Source: Oxobacter pfennigii (lineage in GTDB: Bacteria; Bacillota; Clostridia; Clostridiales; Oxobacteraceae). From it: DNA of 64,000 bases. Positions 25,839 through 34,687 of this stretch are shown here, piece after piece; the first letter of the stretch is position 1; each line of letters begins with the position of its first letter. Where the stretch lies: the NCBI RefSeq assembly GCF_001317355.1, contig NZ_LKET01000032.1, positions 372,001-436,000 on the forward strand, in the 5' to 3' direction. The notes under the pieces were generated by a model. That model searched no databases and was not told the DNA's origin. It worked only from the letters and a program-made list of their open reading frames with translations. A program made the position numbers and the translations under genes.

Positions 25839-26933
25839 ATGGAACACGAGACAAAACAAAAAATACTGGAAACAGCAAAGGCCTTATTTTATGAAAACGG
25901 CTACAACAACACACCTGTAAGACATATTTCAGATGCCGCAGGGATTTCAACCTCGGTATTATTTCATCATTTTATAAATAAAAGAGATATTTTTGTTCAT
26001 ATAATGAGAGCATATGTGAATGATTTAAGACAGGCCATAGAATTATTCAAAAGTGAATTATCGCCTATTGATATAATCGTCCTCTATCCTAAAATCCAGC
26101 TTCATACGGCGCTGAACGACCCAAGGCTTGCCAGAATGCTGGTGGATGCCTTCAATGATAATATTTTTGCTTCTTCCGATGTGGATATGCCCAGCAGATA
26201 TTCTCTGGATTTTTATATGGATGCTGCCGAATACAAGGACAAAACATATGTTTACGATGAGCTTAAAAAATTCAGATATTATTTCTACAGGGGTGTTGCA
26301 AGGGAAATAATGGCCGACTTTGCAAACGGCGATATTCCTTTTAACGTTAAAAATATAAACCACCACCTGGTATCCTGCTATAATCTTTTTTTAAACATAC
26401 CCATAGATGAGCTTTCTAATTCAATTAAACGTGCCGACAGGATAATAAATCTTTTATCATTTGATGGCTTAAATATCCTTGTTTTAAATGATAAAATATC
26501 CGAATATGTGACTGCAAGCAAAAAGTTCTATGTATTTGACCACTGTAAAACTGTTTTTATAAACGATATAGAGTTTATAGGCGGAGATACAGCAAAAAAA
26601 GATATAAAGTATGATATAAAAAAGAAGTATGACAAGACAATAATTCTGATAAAATATTATAAACTCAATAACCCCGTAGATATAAAAGGTATTCAAAACA
26701 GTATGGAAGACTTTAAAGGCCTTATTCAAAGCTCATATACCGAACTTAAGGATAAATTCAACCAAAGTTTTCTTGTGACCAGCTTTAAAGATAATTGTGG
26801 CGATACAGGTTCAATTGATGCAGATAAATTTGAGGCTTTTAATATAGATGCAATGAAAACCATACGCAAGCTCAACATGCATTATAATGGTGAAGATGAT
26901 GTGACTACACAATGCGCCTTTATTTTCTATTAG
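25839..26933 (+). CDS. TetR-family regulator with long C-terminal extension
   Basis: A 364-aa protein. Residues 1-60 are a TetR DNA-binding domain (KQKILETAKALFYENGYNNT and SDAAGISTSVLFHHFINKRD), followed by a helical ligand domain to about residue 210. The remaining ~155 residues are unusual for TetR proteins (normally 190-220 aa) and have an alpha/beta look, with FYVFDHCKTVFIND and KYDKTIILIKYYKL; I do not recognise the domain. ATG at 25839 has a GGAAGGGTGG upstream; the frame extends to 25785 without a ribosome site. It is divergent from methyltransferase locus 2 and precedes an MFS transporter, so it probably senses a substrate of that system. Confidence 0.85.
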   Translation: MEHETKQKILETAKALFYENGYNNTPVRHISDAAGISTSVLFHHFINKRDIFVHIMRAYVNDLRQAIELFKSELSPIDIIVLYPKIQLHTALNDPRLARMLVDAFNDNIFASSDVDMPSRYSLDFYMDAAEYKDKTYVYDELKKFRYYFYRGVAREIMADFANGDIPFNVKNINHHLVSCYNLFLNIPIDELSNSIKRADRIINLLSFDGLNILVLNDKISEYVTASKKFYVFDHCKTVFINDIEFIGGDTAKKDIKYDIKKKYDKTIILIKYYKLNNPVDIKGIQNSMEDFKGLIQSSYTELKDKFNQSFLVTSFKDNCGDTGSIDADKFEAFNIDAMKTIRKLNMHYNGEDDVTTQCAFIFY

Positions 26934-26987
26934 AATCATAACTTTCAAATCAAGCTGAAATTTCATGCTGAATGTAAGTTTATCAAT

Positions 26988-27032
26988 ATGTCCGGTTAAC
27001 AGTAATTTAACTTTTAACCGGACATGTTTTTT
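26988..27032 (+). terminator. rho-independent terminator of the extended TetR gene
   Basis: ATGTCCGGTTAA and TTAACCGGACAT form a perfect 12-bp stem with a 14-base loop, followed by GTTTTTT. Confidence 0.85.
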
Positions 27033-27107
27033 AAAATTATATACAGTTTTGTTATATTTAATTTTATAAGCGGATGATAATATAATAAAAGAAAAATTAA
27101 AATTAAG

Positions 27108-27153
27108 AAACTATTTATTTGTCTCCAAAAAAAATGGAGCATTTAAATAGTTT
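27108..27153 (+). other. terminator-like hairpin in the MFS leader
   Basis: AAACTATTTA near 27108 and TAAATAGTTT near 27153, with an inner TCTCCA/TGGA pairing, form a hairpin followed by T residues, about 30 bases before the MFS start. It could be an attenuator or an operator region for the neighbouring TetR proteins. Confidence 0.4.
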
Positions 27154-27181
27154 TTAATATATTTAGGAGGAAAAACCAAAA

Positions 27182-28360
27182 ATGAATAAACAAAAAATAA
27201 GAGCAGCAATATTAGCAATTTCATCAGTCGTTATGATTACACTGATTGCATCAGCAGTCCTCGCAGACATTGCAGCCCAATTTCCCAATATAGACAAATC
27301 GGTTATACAAATGGTTCTTACTATACCTTCCCTTGTAGGAATGGTGATATCCTTGATGTCAGGCCCTTTATCATCAAGAGTATCTAAAAAATCGCTGGTG
27401 CTCTATGGCTTGGTTCTGGCATTGGCAGGCGGATTTTTAGCCCTTGTTTTTGGTAAAGTGAATATCTATATACTGCTTTTTTCCAGTGTATTGGTAGGTA
27501 TATCCAGCGGCATAAACGGCACTTTAACTATGTCTCTCATTGCCGATTATTTTACAGGCGATGAGCGCAGTTCATTAATGGGGCTGCAGTCAGCCTTTGT
27601 AAACGGCGGAAGTATGGTAATACTCTTTATATCTGCTATGCTGGCAGGAATTCAATGGAACTATGCATATCTAGTATACATCATATTAATCCCGGTAATT
27701 TTTATTGTAGCTAAGAACCTTCCGGATGATAAACCCGTTAAAGCAGATAAATCCGAAAATAACAGCAGTGACAAATTAAGCACAACGGTGTACTATATAT
27801 GCTTTATATTGTTCCTGTTTTCCACCCTTTTAGGTATATTCCAGACCAATATCGCAATGTTTATAAGCGATAACAATTTAGGCGATGCTTCAACAACAGG
27901 TTTGGTAAACTCCGTTATGACAGGAGCAGGAGCTTTCACAGGAGTAATTTACGGAAGACTTAAAAAATTGCTTAAAAACTATGTAATGGCAGTGTCAATA
28001 GGTGCAACTGCATTGGGAATGCTCCTTATATATACTTCCGGCAGCCTTCCCTCAATATTTATAGCAGGCATACTGTCAGGCTTCGGGCTTTCGACCATGA
28101 TGCCGACAGCCATGTTTACTGTTTCCGCAGTTACATCGCCTGCTAAAAATGCTACTGCTATTGCAATTACAAATGCAGCCAGCAGCATAGGAATGTTTAT
28201 ATCACCTTTAATAGTAAACCCAATTGTCAATAAGCTATTCAATGGAGCTGAAGAAATAAAATTCTTATTTGCAGCTGCAGGGTTAATTATTGTGGCAGCA
28301 ATATATATATTTGTAAATATAGGGATGGGCAAGAAAGCCGCACAGCCGGCCATGGAATAA
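27182..28360 (+). CDS. MFS transporter
   Basis: A 392-aa protein with about 12 membrane segments and a central hydrophilic loop (near residues 182-200, PDDKPVKADKSENNSSDK). The conserved loop 2-3 region reads GPLSSRVSKKSLVLYG, as in drug/metabolite MFS carriers. AGGAGG precedes the ATG. It is flanked by two TetR genes on the same strand and faces the corrinoid operon, so it may import a methylated substrate or export a product. The substrate is not determinable. Confidence 0.88.
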   Translation: MNKQKIRAAILAISSVVMITLIASAVLADIAAQFPNIDKSVIQMVLTIPSLVGMVISLMSGPLSSRVSKKSLVLYGLVLALAGGFLALVFGKVNIYILLFSSVLVGISSGINGTLTMSLIADYFTGDERSSLMGLQSAFVNGGSMVILFISAMLAGIQWNYAYLVYIILIPVIFIVAKNLPDDKPVKADKSENNSSDKLSTTVYYICFILFLFSTLLGIFQTNIAMFISDNNLGDASTTGLVNSVMTGAGAFTGVIYGRLKKLLKNYVMAVSIGATALGMLLIYTSGSLPSIFIAGILSGFGLSTMMPTAMFTVSAVTSPAKNATAIAITNAASSIGMFISPLIVNPIVNKLFNGAEEIKFLFAAAGLIIVAAIYIFVNIGMGKKAAQPAME

Positions 28361-28444
28361 AATCAATTATACTTTAACACGTGATTATTTATTGACAGCA
28401 CCCAATCAACAATGTATTCTTATAGTAATAAATTGCCTTATTTA

Positions 28445-28461
28445 TGAATGAATTCCATTCA
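28445..28461 (+). promoter_or_regulatory. candidate autoregulatory operator of the second TetR
   Basis: TGAATG-AATTC-CATTCA is a 17-bp dyad with perfect 6-base arms. It lies downstream of a promoter with TTGACA (28394-28399), a 17-base spacer and TATTCT, and upstream of the TetR start, where binding would block transcription. Confidence 0.5.
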
Positions 28462-28494
28462 AAAGCAAAAATATTAGTTTATTGGTAGGCTGGA

Positions 28495-29178
28495 ATGAAT
28501 AATTTAAATAAGAAATCCAACACTGAAAACAGAAGAAAATTGATTGAAGCTGCAAAGAAGCTTTTTTATGAGCAGGGGTATAAGGCCACCACTCTGGCAC
28601 AAATAAGTAATGAGTCCAAGGTTAACAACGGACTCATTACCTATTATTTCGGTTCAAAGGCAGACCTGGCTTCCGAGATTATGACCGAATATATGCTGGA
28701 GCTTCGCAATTCCATTGCGAAGCAGCTGTATATAAGAGAAAAATCCTACAGCCTTGATATAGGCATTGCTGTAGAAAACCGAGTCAATCTTCTTTTGAAA
28801 CTGCAAAATCCAAAGCTTTTAAATTTTGATATTGAAAGCTCAAAAGAAATTCAAACCTATAAGGATATAAACCCAAGAAGGGACCATTTTTATGCTCTTC
28901 AAAAACGCCTCATAAATCCCAATATATCTGATTTGAATTTGAGATTTTATGAGGTTTGCGGCATAAGCGTAACAAGATCCCTCGGCGAGGCCTATGCTTC
29001 CGGTTTCTTAAAATGCGATGTCGAGGAAATCGCCGATTATGCCATCAGGATGTTGTTTCATATGCTGGAGCTTCCCGTATATCAGATAGAAGCCTTGGTT
29101 GAACAGTCAAGATTCTTGGCTCAGCGCATCAATATAAAAATAGGACAAAATTTCGAAGTTATATCCGAAACATACTAA
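28495..29178 (+). CDS. TetR-family transcription regulator
   Basis: A 227-aa regulator of normal TetR length. The N-terminal helix-turn-helix domain has RRKLIEAAKKLFYEQGYKAT (about residues 13-32) and NESKVNNGLITYYFGSKADL (about 41-60); the rest is a helical ligand-binding domain. A dyad upstream suggests autoregulation. It follows the MFS gene by 134 bases and has its own promoter. Its ligand is unknown; the position in the methyltransferase island suggests a substrate-responsive repressor. Confidence 0.88.
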   Translation: MNNLNKKSNTENRRKLIEAAKKLFYEQGYKATTLAQISNESKVNNGLITYYFGSKADLASEIMTEYMLELRNSIAKQLYIREKSYSLDIGIAVENRVNLLLKLQNPKLLNFDIESSKEIQTYKDINPRRDHFYALQKRLINPNISDLNLRFYEVCGISVTRSLGEAYASGFLKCDVEEIADYAIRMLFHMLELPVYQIEALVEQSRFLAQRINIKIGQNFEVISETY

Positions 29179-29238
29179 GATCTGAACGTAATCAATATCA
29201 CAGTCAGATCAGTTTTCATCTGCGGACTCCAAAATTTA

Positions 29239-29284
29239 AGCCTCCTATTAGACTACCTTCTCAAAGTACATCAAATAGGAGGCT
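29239..29284 (+). terminator. terminator-like hairpin between convergent genes
   Basis: AGCCTCCTATT (29239-29249) and AATAGGAGGCT (29274-29284) form a perfect 11-bp stem with a 24-base loop and moderately T-rich flanks, between the TetR gene and the minus-strand hypothetical gene. Confidence 0.6.
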
Positions 29285-29307
29285 GATTTGATTGAATTTT
29301 TATATCT

Positions 29308-29544
29308 TTATCCACTGTTTTTTCTCCATTTCCCTTGCCAAGACGGTGGCTCTCCAAACCAATTTTTTGTAAAGCATATATCCTTCTTTGCCCATGTATC
29401 TCTTTTAAAATATAATAGTGTTTTACAGATAAACTTATTGTAAAAACCACATTCAGGACACTTCTCTCCTTTTTCTACTTTAGAAGGCTCTGCAACTTCT
29501 CCAATCCCTTCCTGCAAATTTAAATGATAATTATTCTCTATCAA
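29308..29544 (-). CDS. small hypothetical protein with CPxC zinc-ribbon-like motif
   Basis: A 78-codon frame that starts with TTG after a modest AAGGA. It contains EKCPECGFYNKFIC (about residues 28-41), a possible metal-binding knuckle. It lies 59 bases downstream of another hypothetical gene, on the same strand. I do not recognise it; it could be a real small protein or the remnant of a larger one. Confidence 0.4.
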   Translation of the reverse strand: MIENNYHLNLQEGIGEVAEPSKVEKGEKCPECGFYNKFICKTLLYFKRDTWAKKDICFTKNWFGEPPSWQGKWRKNSG

Positions 29545-29603
29545 TTGATTTTCCTTACCTATTTGATATACAGGAGAAAATTGTACTCCGGTGATGTTTT
29601 CAT

Positions 29604-30305
29604 CTATAAATATTTACTCCATTCAAGTTTGTTTAAAAAACCAGTCCAATTGAAACATCCCAGCTTATCTTTATCAGAACCAATTTCACGTACATCAACA
29701 TATCTTTTTGTTAAAACATAAATGGGAATTCCATGTTCATCAGAAATAAACCTATATCCCATCTCTCCCTTATGCCAATCATTGAGGAGTACAGCTTTCT
29801 GCTTATGAACCAAATCAACAAACACTATTTCTTCTATATTTGGAATGCGATCTTCAGAGCGAAATACTAAAAATTGCTCACTGGCTGCTTCAAAACCATG
29901 AAAAATATACGGCTCAATACAACAACAAAATTCAACTTGATGGTTATAAATATTGACTCTATAAATATCACCATGATAATAGTCATCTTTTAGAAGGCCA
30001 TCATCATCTTTATCTATTATTTGTGTAAAATATAAATAATTTCCTATTATATTAATATCATAACTGCCAAACGGTATAACTTGATTTTTTATTTTATCTC
30101 TCAAATTAATATGCCAAATGGATTTCGTTCTAATATAATCATCTTTATTTTTTATCTTATTCCCTTTAAAATCATAAGATAGATATTTATACTTAGCATA
30201 AAAAAATCCCAACGCTATATCTTCATGCACCTCATATATATGAATAATTTCTGTTTCACTATCTTCATCTAAAATAAAATCCGGCTCAAGTTCTATTATC
30301 TTCAT
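29604..30305 (-). CDS. hypothetical protein, 233 aa
   Basis: A soluble acidic protein rich in aromatic residues and beta-type stretches, with no signal peptide and no motif I recognise. Features seen are a CCCIEPY segment near residue 127 and repeated short strands such as HGDIYRVNIYNHQVEFC that could form a beta-propeller-like fold. It is followed by a small zinc-ribbon-like frame. The pair lies between the TetR gene and methyltransferase locus 3 and may be a later insertion; both have lower GC than the neighbours. Confidence 0.65.
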   Translation of the reverse strand: MKIIELEPDFILDEDSETEIIHIYEVHEDIALGFFYAKYKYLSYDFKGNKIKNKDDYIRTKSIWHINLRDKIKNQVIPFGSYDINIIGNYLYFTQIIDKDDDGLLKDDYYHGDIYRVNIYNHQVEFCCCIEPYIFHGFEAASEQFLVFRSEDRIPNIEEIVFVDLVHKQKAVLLNDWHKGEMGYRFISDEHGIPIYVLTKRYVDVREIGSDKDKLGCFNWTGFLNKLEWSKYL

Positions 30306-30420
30306 ATAATTAAACCTCCACAGTTATTCATTATATTAGCTTCTCCAGATGAAGCAGCAAAATTACTTATCTTAAGAATAATTGAAGTTGTTAATAAATA
30401 AAGAGATATGCCAAACAGTG

Positions 30421-30462
30421 AAGAGGATGTGTCTTCAGTTTATACTATAGACACATCCTCTT
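30421..30462 (-). terminator. terminator-like hairpin ending methyltransferase locus 3
   Basis: AAGAGGATGTGTCT (30421-30434) and AGACACATCCTCTT (30449-30462) form a perfect 14-bp stem, five bases after the stop of the small-protein gene. The T-run is weak on the minus strand. Confidence 0.65.
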
Positions 30463-30467
30463 TTCAA

Positions 30468-30614
30468 TCAGGTTATTAAAAATGACAAAAGGCTTAATAA
30501 CGCTTCCTCGGGGCCTTGTACGCTGTCTTTTGCGGTTTCGGCTGCCTCCTTTGGTATACCGTATTTTTCAAGGTTTTCTTCCAGGGACTTATAATATTCT
30601 GATTTTAATTCCAT
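30468..30614 (-). CDS. small protein (48 aa) of the URO-D-associated family, locus 3
   Basis: A 48-codon gene with AGAGGAG upstream of its ATG, 18 bases after the URO-D gene of locus 3. It begins MELKSEYYKSLEENLEKYG and ends EEALLSLLSFLIT. It shares the aromatic start (K-x-x-YY), a charged middle and the EE plus hydrophobic tail with the gene at 18477 and with the C-terminal extension of the URO-D protein at 23517. No known domain. The conserved position argues for a role in the methyltransferase complex. Confidence 0.78.
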   Translation of the reverse strand: MELKSEYYKSLEENLEKYGIPKEAAETAKDSVQGPEEALLSLLSFLIT

Positions 30615-30632
30615 AGTGCCATTCTCCTCTCT

Positions 30633-31805
30633 TTAATACCTGCCGTATTCCTTGACGGTTCTTATTAGGGCCTGCAGGTTTTCTATCTTGGCATCCTTTG
30701 CCCTTAATATGCTCTTATCCATGCCGAAAATATAGTTCCCGCCGGGAGCCAGTATATCAATATACTCCTTGGCAGTCCGTATCGTATCTTCCACCGTTCC
30801 TGTCCTTAATATTGACATTGGGAACAAGCCTTGAATTATATGCTTCTTGCCTAGCTTTTCTTTTATAACTTTTGGGTCTCCGTATTCAAACTGAAGCTCA
30901 CAGCCTGCCGGAAGCTCGTATAAATAATCAAGGTATCGCATCCAGTTTTCCTCGCAGAACATGGAAACATTATATCCGGCATTGACATACTCCTCTACCT
31001 GCCTCTTGTAAGTAGGCCACCAGAATTTCTGAAAGTCCTTTTCCCTCATGTATGTAGGCATGTGAAGTGCTATACCAACAAGCACAGTCCTTGAAGGTTT
31101 TGCCTTTGGCATTCCAAGCTTTAGGCATAGCGGATACAAGGCTTCAACGGCAGCTAAAACCTTTTCCGGATATCTTCTTATATCAGAGCTTACGCCCGTA
31201 AATGATCTGAAGGTATCTGCCAATAAATCAAAAGGAGCCCTTGTCCTTCCTGCCATGAAGTTCTGGGTGGTTTTGTTGTATTTAGCCGACAGCTTCGCCA
31301 TGGCAGGACCAACCTTGCTCATAATTGATTGCATTGAGCTCTGCATTTTGGTTATGGCAATAACATTGTATGGATATGGTTTTGCCAGCTCATCGTAGAA
31401 TCTTGGCAGCACCTTTTCCCAGCAAACCTTTACCGGATCTTTAATCAAATCATCGTAATCCTCCGGCTCCATGCCGTAGACATTGGGATGCTGCATGTAG
31501 CCGTCTGCACCCATCTGATAGTTTTTAGCACCCAGCATTTTATAAAATGAAGGCAGCCTGTTTGAAAAGCCAACCAATGTATCTGTATCAAAAAGTCCGT
31601 TAGTGAAGTCTATGGCTTCAATCATTTTTTCGGCGCTGTACTGATCTAAAATCAGGTTCAGCCCTGCATACTCAATTGCTGCTGCGCCGTCAACACCGAC
31701 GGACATTGGTATCCTTTTAGGAATTCTTCCTTCATAGACATCGATAAAATTCTGATTCTTATCCTGTGAGGTTTCTGTTAATACATCTAATACATCACAA
31801 TTCAA
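30633..31805 (-). CDS. URO-D superfamily corrinoid methyltransferase, long type (locus 3)
   Basis: A 390-aa member of the long URO-D group of this window: YEGRIPKRIPMSVG near residue 24, NYQMGADGYMQHPNVYGM near 114, WMRYLDYLYELP near 285, LGKKHIIQGLFPM near 315, and a C-terminus ending YGRY like its relatives. No H-x-C zinc motif. It lies 30 bases after a GPH-type transporter gene and 18 before the small-protein gene. This locus has no corrinoid gene of its own, so it presumably uses one of the two encoded at 19793 and 24873. Confidence 0.85.
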   Translation of the reverse strand: MNCDVLDVLTETSQDKNQNFIDVYEGRIPKRIPMSVGVDGAAAIEYAGLNLILDQYSAEKMIEAIDFTNGLFDTDTLVGFSNRLPSFYKMLGAKNYQMGADGYMQHPNVYGMEPEDYDDLIKDPVKVCWEKVLPRFYDELAKPYPYNVIAITKMQSSMQSIMSKVGPAMAKLSAKYNKTTQNFMAGRTRAPFDLLADTFRSFTGVSSDIRRYPEKVLAAVEALYPLCLKLGMPKAKPSRTVLVGIALHMPTYMREKDFQKFWWPTYKRQVEEYVNAGYNVSMFCEENWMRYLDYLYELPAGCELQFEYGDPKVIKEKLGKKHIIQGLFPMSILRTGTVEDTIRTAKEYIDILAPGGNYIFGMDKSILRAKDAKIENLQALIRTVKEYGRY

Positions 31806-31835
31806 ATCAATTCCTCCTTTTTGTTTTAAAATAAT

Positions 31836-33317
31836 TTATGCAATATTAATGGCATCCTTATTGGCAAGTTCTCCTACTCTGCCTGCATCTATCTCTTCCT
31901 TTATTTTTGCAAGCTTTTTATCATCCATTGGATAGAAGAACAATACTATGCCAAAGGCCACTATGCCCAGTATGAAGGGATATAAGGTCTGAAAGTTTCC
32001 AATGACATTCAAAACTGCTTCATTTGGCATTGCTCCCTGTGCATAGGCTGCGCCGTCATATCCTGCTGCCGCAAGAAGAGCTGTTCTTATAAGGGTTGAG
32101 AAAAAGGTGGCAACGGTTATGCACAATGAAAATACAGCCATGCTGATACCGTCAGACCTGACACCGGTCTTCCACATTCCCCAGTCAGAGGCTGCGGCAA
32201 ACATTGGCATAAGATAAGCTTCTATTACTCCGGCAAAGAAGCTAGCAGCTCCTGCAACTATAATAAAGACACCTGTTGACATGCCTTTATAAAATAATGT
32301 CATATAACCTAAAATGATTATGTGGACTACGCCTCCTGCCACAAATGCCTTTTTGGAATCCTTGAATATCTTTACCCACACTACTCCGAATACCGCTCCT
32401 ACCACTGCACAGAGGTTGAAGGACAGCATGAATGTTCCCATGGAAGAAAAGTCTTGCGTCACATACTTAAAGAAATAAGAAGCTGTGAGAATCTGAAAGA
32501 AGTAATAAATCTTGTGAATAGAAAGAAATAAGAACATCGAAAGGAGTGCTTTATTTGTTACTATACCTTTTAACATGGCTGACAAGGGGATCTGAGGTTT
32601 TTTCTTTGTATTTGCATCATATTTTGCTGCAATTGCTTCTTTTTCAATGGATGAGCCCTTTAATATAAATGCATACCCGGCGTTAAGAATAATTGTAAAG
32701 GCGCCGATTACATATGCCGTTGATGCCCATCCAGCAGCATCTGAACCGCCTGCCTTGGTGTAATGTACCAAAAGCACCGGGACGATCAAGCCCCATATGG
32801 TTTTTCCGCCGTCACGACCTACTTTTTGACCTATTGCAAGATAGGATCTTACTTTAGGGTCGGAAGACAATCTGGGGTAAAAGGATACTAAGGAAATAGA
32901 GAGCAGTGGAGTGAATAATGCTATCAATATGCCAAGTACAAATACCAGAAAAGCAAATTTTTGAGGTGTGTCCGTCATTGAAGGCAATACAAAGGTTATA
33001 ACTGTCAGTACATTTGTGCCTATGGTACCTGCTAAAACCCAGGGCCAATATTTTCCTATCTTTAAAGTTACCCTGTCTAAGAAAATTCCGAAAGTGGGGC
33101 CGAATAACCATCCGATCAATGACCTCATCATTTCCAGCACCCCCGATAAAACTACTGGGATCATATAAATGTCCGTGAAAAGCATTCCAAGATATGAAGA
33201 AAAAAATGCCATGCTGGCTGCCGAGCCGAAAGCAGGCAGGCTGTATAAGTTTCTGGTCAGCTTATCCCTTTTCTCTTGCCGGTCATTGGTATTAGTTTCT
33301 TTTACTAAATTATCCAT
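31836..33317 (-). CDS. GPH/MelB-type MFS symporter of methyltransferase locus 3
   Basis: A 493-aa carrier with 12 membrane segments and GPH-family marks: GPTFGIFLDRVTLKIGKYWPW in loop 2-3 (about residues 72-92) and a WGMWKTGVRSDGIS stretch before the last segments (about 373-386). GPH carriers symport sugars, glucuronides or other organic solutes with Na+ or H+. Paired with a URO-D methyltransferase, it probably imports the methylated substrate. The gene starts at 33317 after an AGGAGGT. Confidence 0.85.
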   Translation of the reverse strand: MDNLVKETNTNDRQEKRDKLTRNLYSLPAFGSAASMAFFSSYLGMLFTDIYMIPVVLSGVLEMMRSLIGWLFGPTFGIFLDRVTLKIGKYWPWVLAGTIGTNVLTVITFVLPSMTDTPQKFAFLVFVLGILIALFTPLLSISLVSFYPRLSSDPKVRSYLAIGQKVGRDGGKTIWGLIVPVLLVHYTKAGGSDAAGWASTAYVIGAFTIILNAGYAFILKGSSIEKEAIAAKYDANTKKKPQIPLSAMLKGIVTNKALLSMFLFLSIHKIYYFFQILTASYFFKYVTQDFSSMGTFMLSFNLCAVVGAVFGVVWVKIFKDSKKAFVAGGVVHIIILGYMTLFYKGMSTGVFIIVAGAASFFAGVIEAYLMPMFAAASDWGMWKTGVRSDGISMAVFSLCITVATFFSTLIRTALLAAAGYDGAAYAQGAMPNEAVLNVIGNFQTLYPFILGIVAFGIVLFFYPMDDKKLAKIKEEIDAGRVGELANKDAINIA

Positions 33318-33403
33318 ATTGACCTCCTAATAAAATAATATTCTTATATTTTTCATTAGAATAGGTGCAAAAGAACATATGAAATTCGTACATTATTACG
33401 TTA

Positions 33404-33589
33404 CTAAAGTACCAGGTCCATTATAAAGCGGAATATGCCTTCTTCAGCTGTTGCGATGTTTCCTATGATAAAACTACTTTCAACCGTTTCTAATTCATCA
33501 TAAGTTCCATCCTCCTGCCGTCCATTCGGATATCCGGATTCAGCTATTTTATCCCTCCTTCTTAAACAGATTTTTATAATTGTAATCAT
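33404..33589 (-). pseudogene. possible fourth copy of the small URO-D-associated protein, without a standard start
   Basis: A 61-codon open frame ending TAEEGIFRFIMDLVL, which resembles the tail of the 47-aa protein at 18477 (YEEMLFSFIMFLCV). The only in-frame ATG (33589) has no ribosome site. A good AAGGAGG lies inside the frame six bases before an ATA codon (near residue 14), so it may use a non-standard start or be decaying. It would be the first gene of locus 3, upstream of the transporter. Confidence 0.35.
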
Positions 33590-33905
33590 GATTTCTATAA
33601 TAGTCCGGAATCTATTTTCTTAATCATAATTGAATATGGAAAACGGCAGGCTTAAATTATGCTTTGTAAGTTTAGTTATACATAATTTATACTAATTGTA
33701 TAATTTTTTCCAAGTAATTTCAACAATTATTAGCATGAATTATTATACAAAATGAAAACCCGTCATATTCCATACATTGCGAATATAAAGCAACATAATA
33801 TATTATTTTTAAATTTAAATACATTTCAGAGAGCTGCATTAAATATGATTATTATATAAAATTAGTCATGAGTAACATATTTATTCTAATTTATATAAAT
33901 AATCT
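33590..33905. other. intergenic region without identified features
   Basis: About 316 bases of very AT-rich sequence between locus 3 and the MBL-fold gene. I see no gene, strong hairpin or repeat. It presumably contains the promoter of the locus 3 operon. Confidence 0.5.
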
Positions 33906-34661
33906 CTAAATAGTAATGTCAATTACTTCTCCGTCTTGAGGTATGAGAAGCTTATTTTTATCCATTCCCTTCTCCTTTGCGTATTTACAAAGGCGGTTTC
34001 TTGATACTGTTGCATGGTCAACGCTTTCCATATGTACTGCAATAACAATGCTTTGAGGAAGCAAATTTAAAAGCTCTTCAGTCTGATATTCGTCCATCAC
34101 TATTTTTACATGATTTCCCCATTCAGCACCACAAGCATGTACAATTATAATATCCGGTTTATTTTCAATTAAAAATGACTTTACCTCGTCACACAAAACA
34201 GTATCTCCTGCCCAAAATACTGTTGGTTCTCCTTTTGCTTTTAAAAGATATCCCGACGAAGGTCCCATTTCCTCTAAAACCTCGCCTGTCCCATGCCTAC
34301 CATATACCCTATTAATTGAAATTCCCTTCCAATCACACTTGTCATATATGGGATTTACGTTTAAAAAGCCTTTTCCATTAAGGCGTGTTTCATCATCGGG
34401 CTGACATAGCAGAGGGAATTCTTTTGGAATTACAGCTTGTGCTGTTTGATCAAAATGGTCGGAATGAACATGTGATAGTAAAATTATTTCCACCCCTTCC
34501 ATTATTTTTTCCGTGGAAAAAGGCAAATCCACCAAAGGATTTTTTGATTTTCCTGCATAAGTCGGCATGCTCAGTTTTTCAGCAAAATAAGGATCTGTTA
34601 AAAATAAGTGTTTATTATATTCAATACCCATGGTGGCATTTCTTATCAACTGCAATTTCAT
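33906..34661 (-). CDS. MBL-fold metal-dependent hydrolase
   Basis: A 251-aa metallo-beta-lactamase-fold protein. The metal motif HVHSDHFD (about residues 63-70) and further ligands in WAGDTVLCDE and HMESVDH fit the UlaG-like/Lactamase_B_2 group that hydrolyses small esters or lactones. ATG at 34661 is used because GGAGG lies upstream; the ATG at 34679 has no ribosome site. It is the last of a run of closely spaced minus-strand genes (GNAT and kinase upstream). Confidence 0.85.
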   Translation of the reverse strand: MKLQLIRNATMGIEYNKHLFLTDPYFAEKLSMPTYAGKSKNPLVDLPFSTEKIMEGVEIILLSHVHSDHFDQTAQAVIPKEFPLLCQPDDETRLNGKGFLNVNPIYDKCDWKGISINRVYGRHGTGEVLEEMGPSSGYLLKAKGEPTVFWAGDTVLCDEVKSFLIENKPDIIIVHACGAEWGNHVKIVMDEYQTEELLNLLPQSIVIAVHMESVDHATVSRNRLCKYAKEKGMDKNKLLIPQDGEVIDITI

Positions 34662-34687
34662 AAAGATTGTATCCTCCATTTAGTTAA

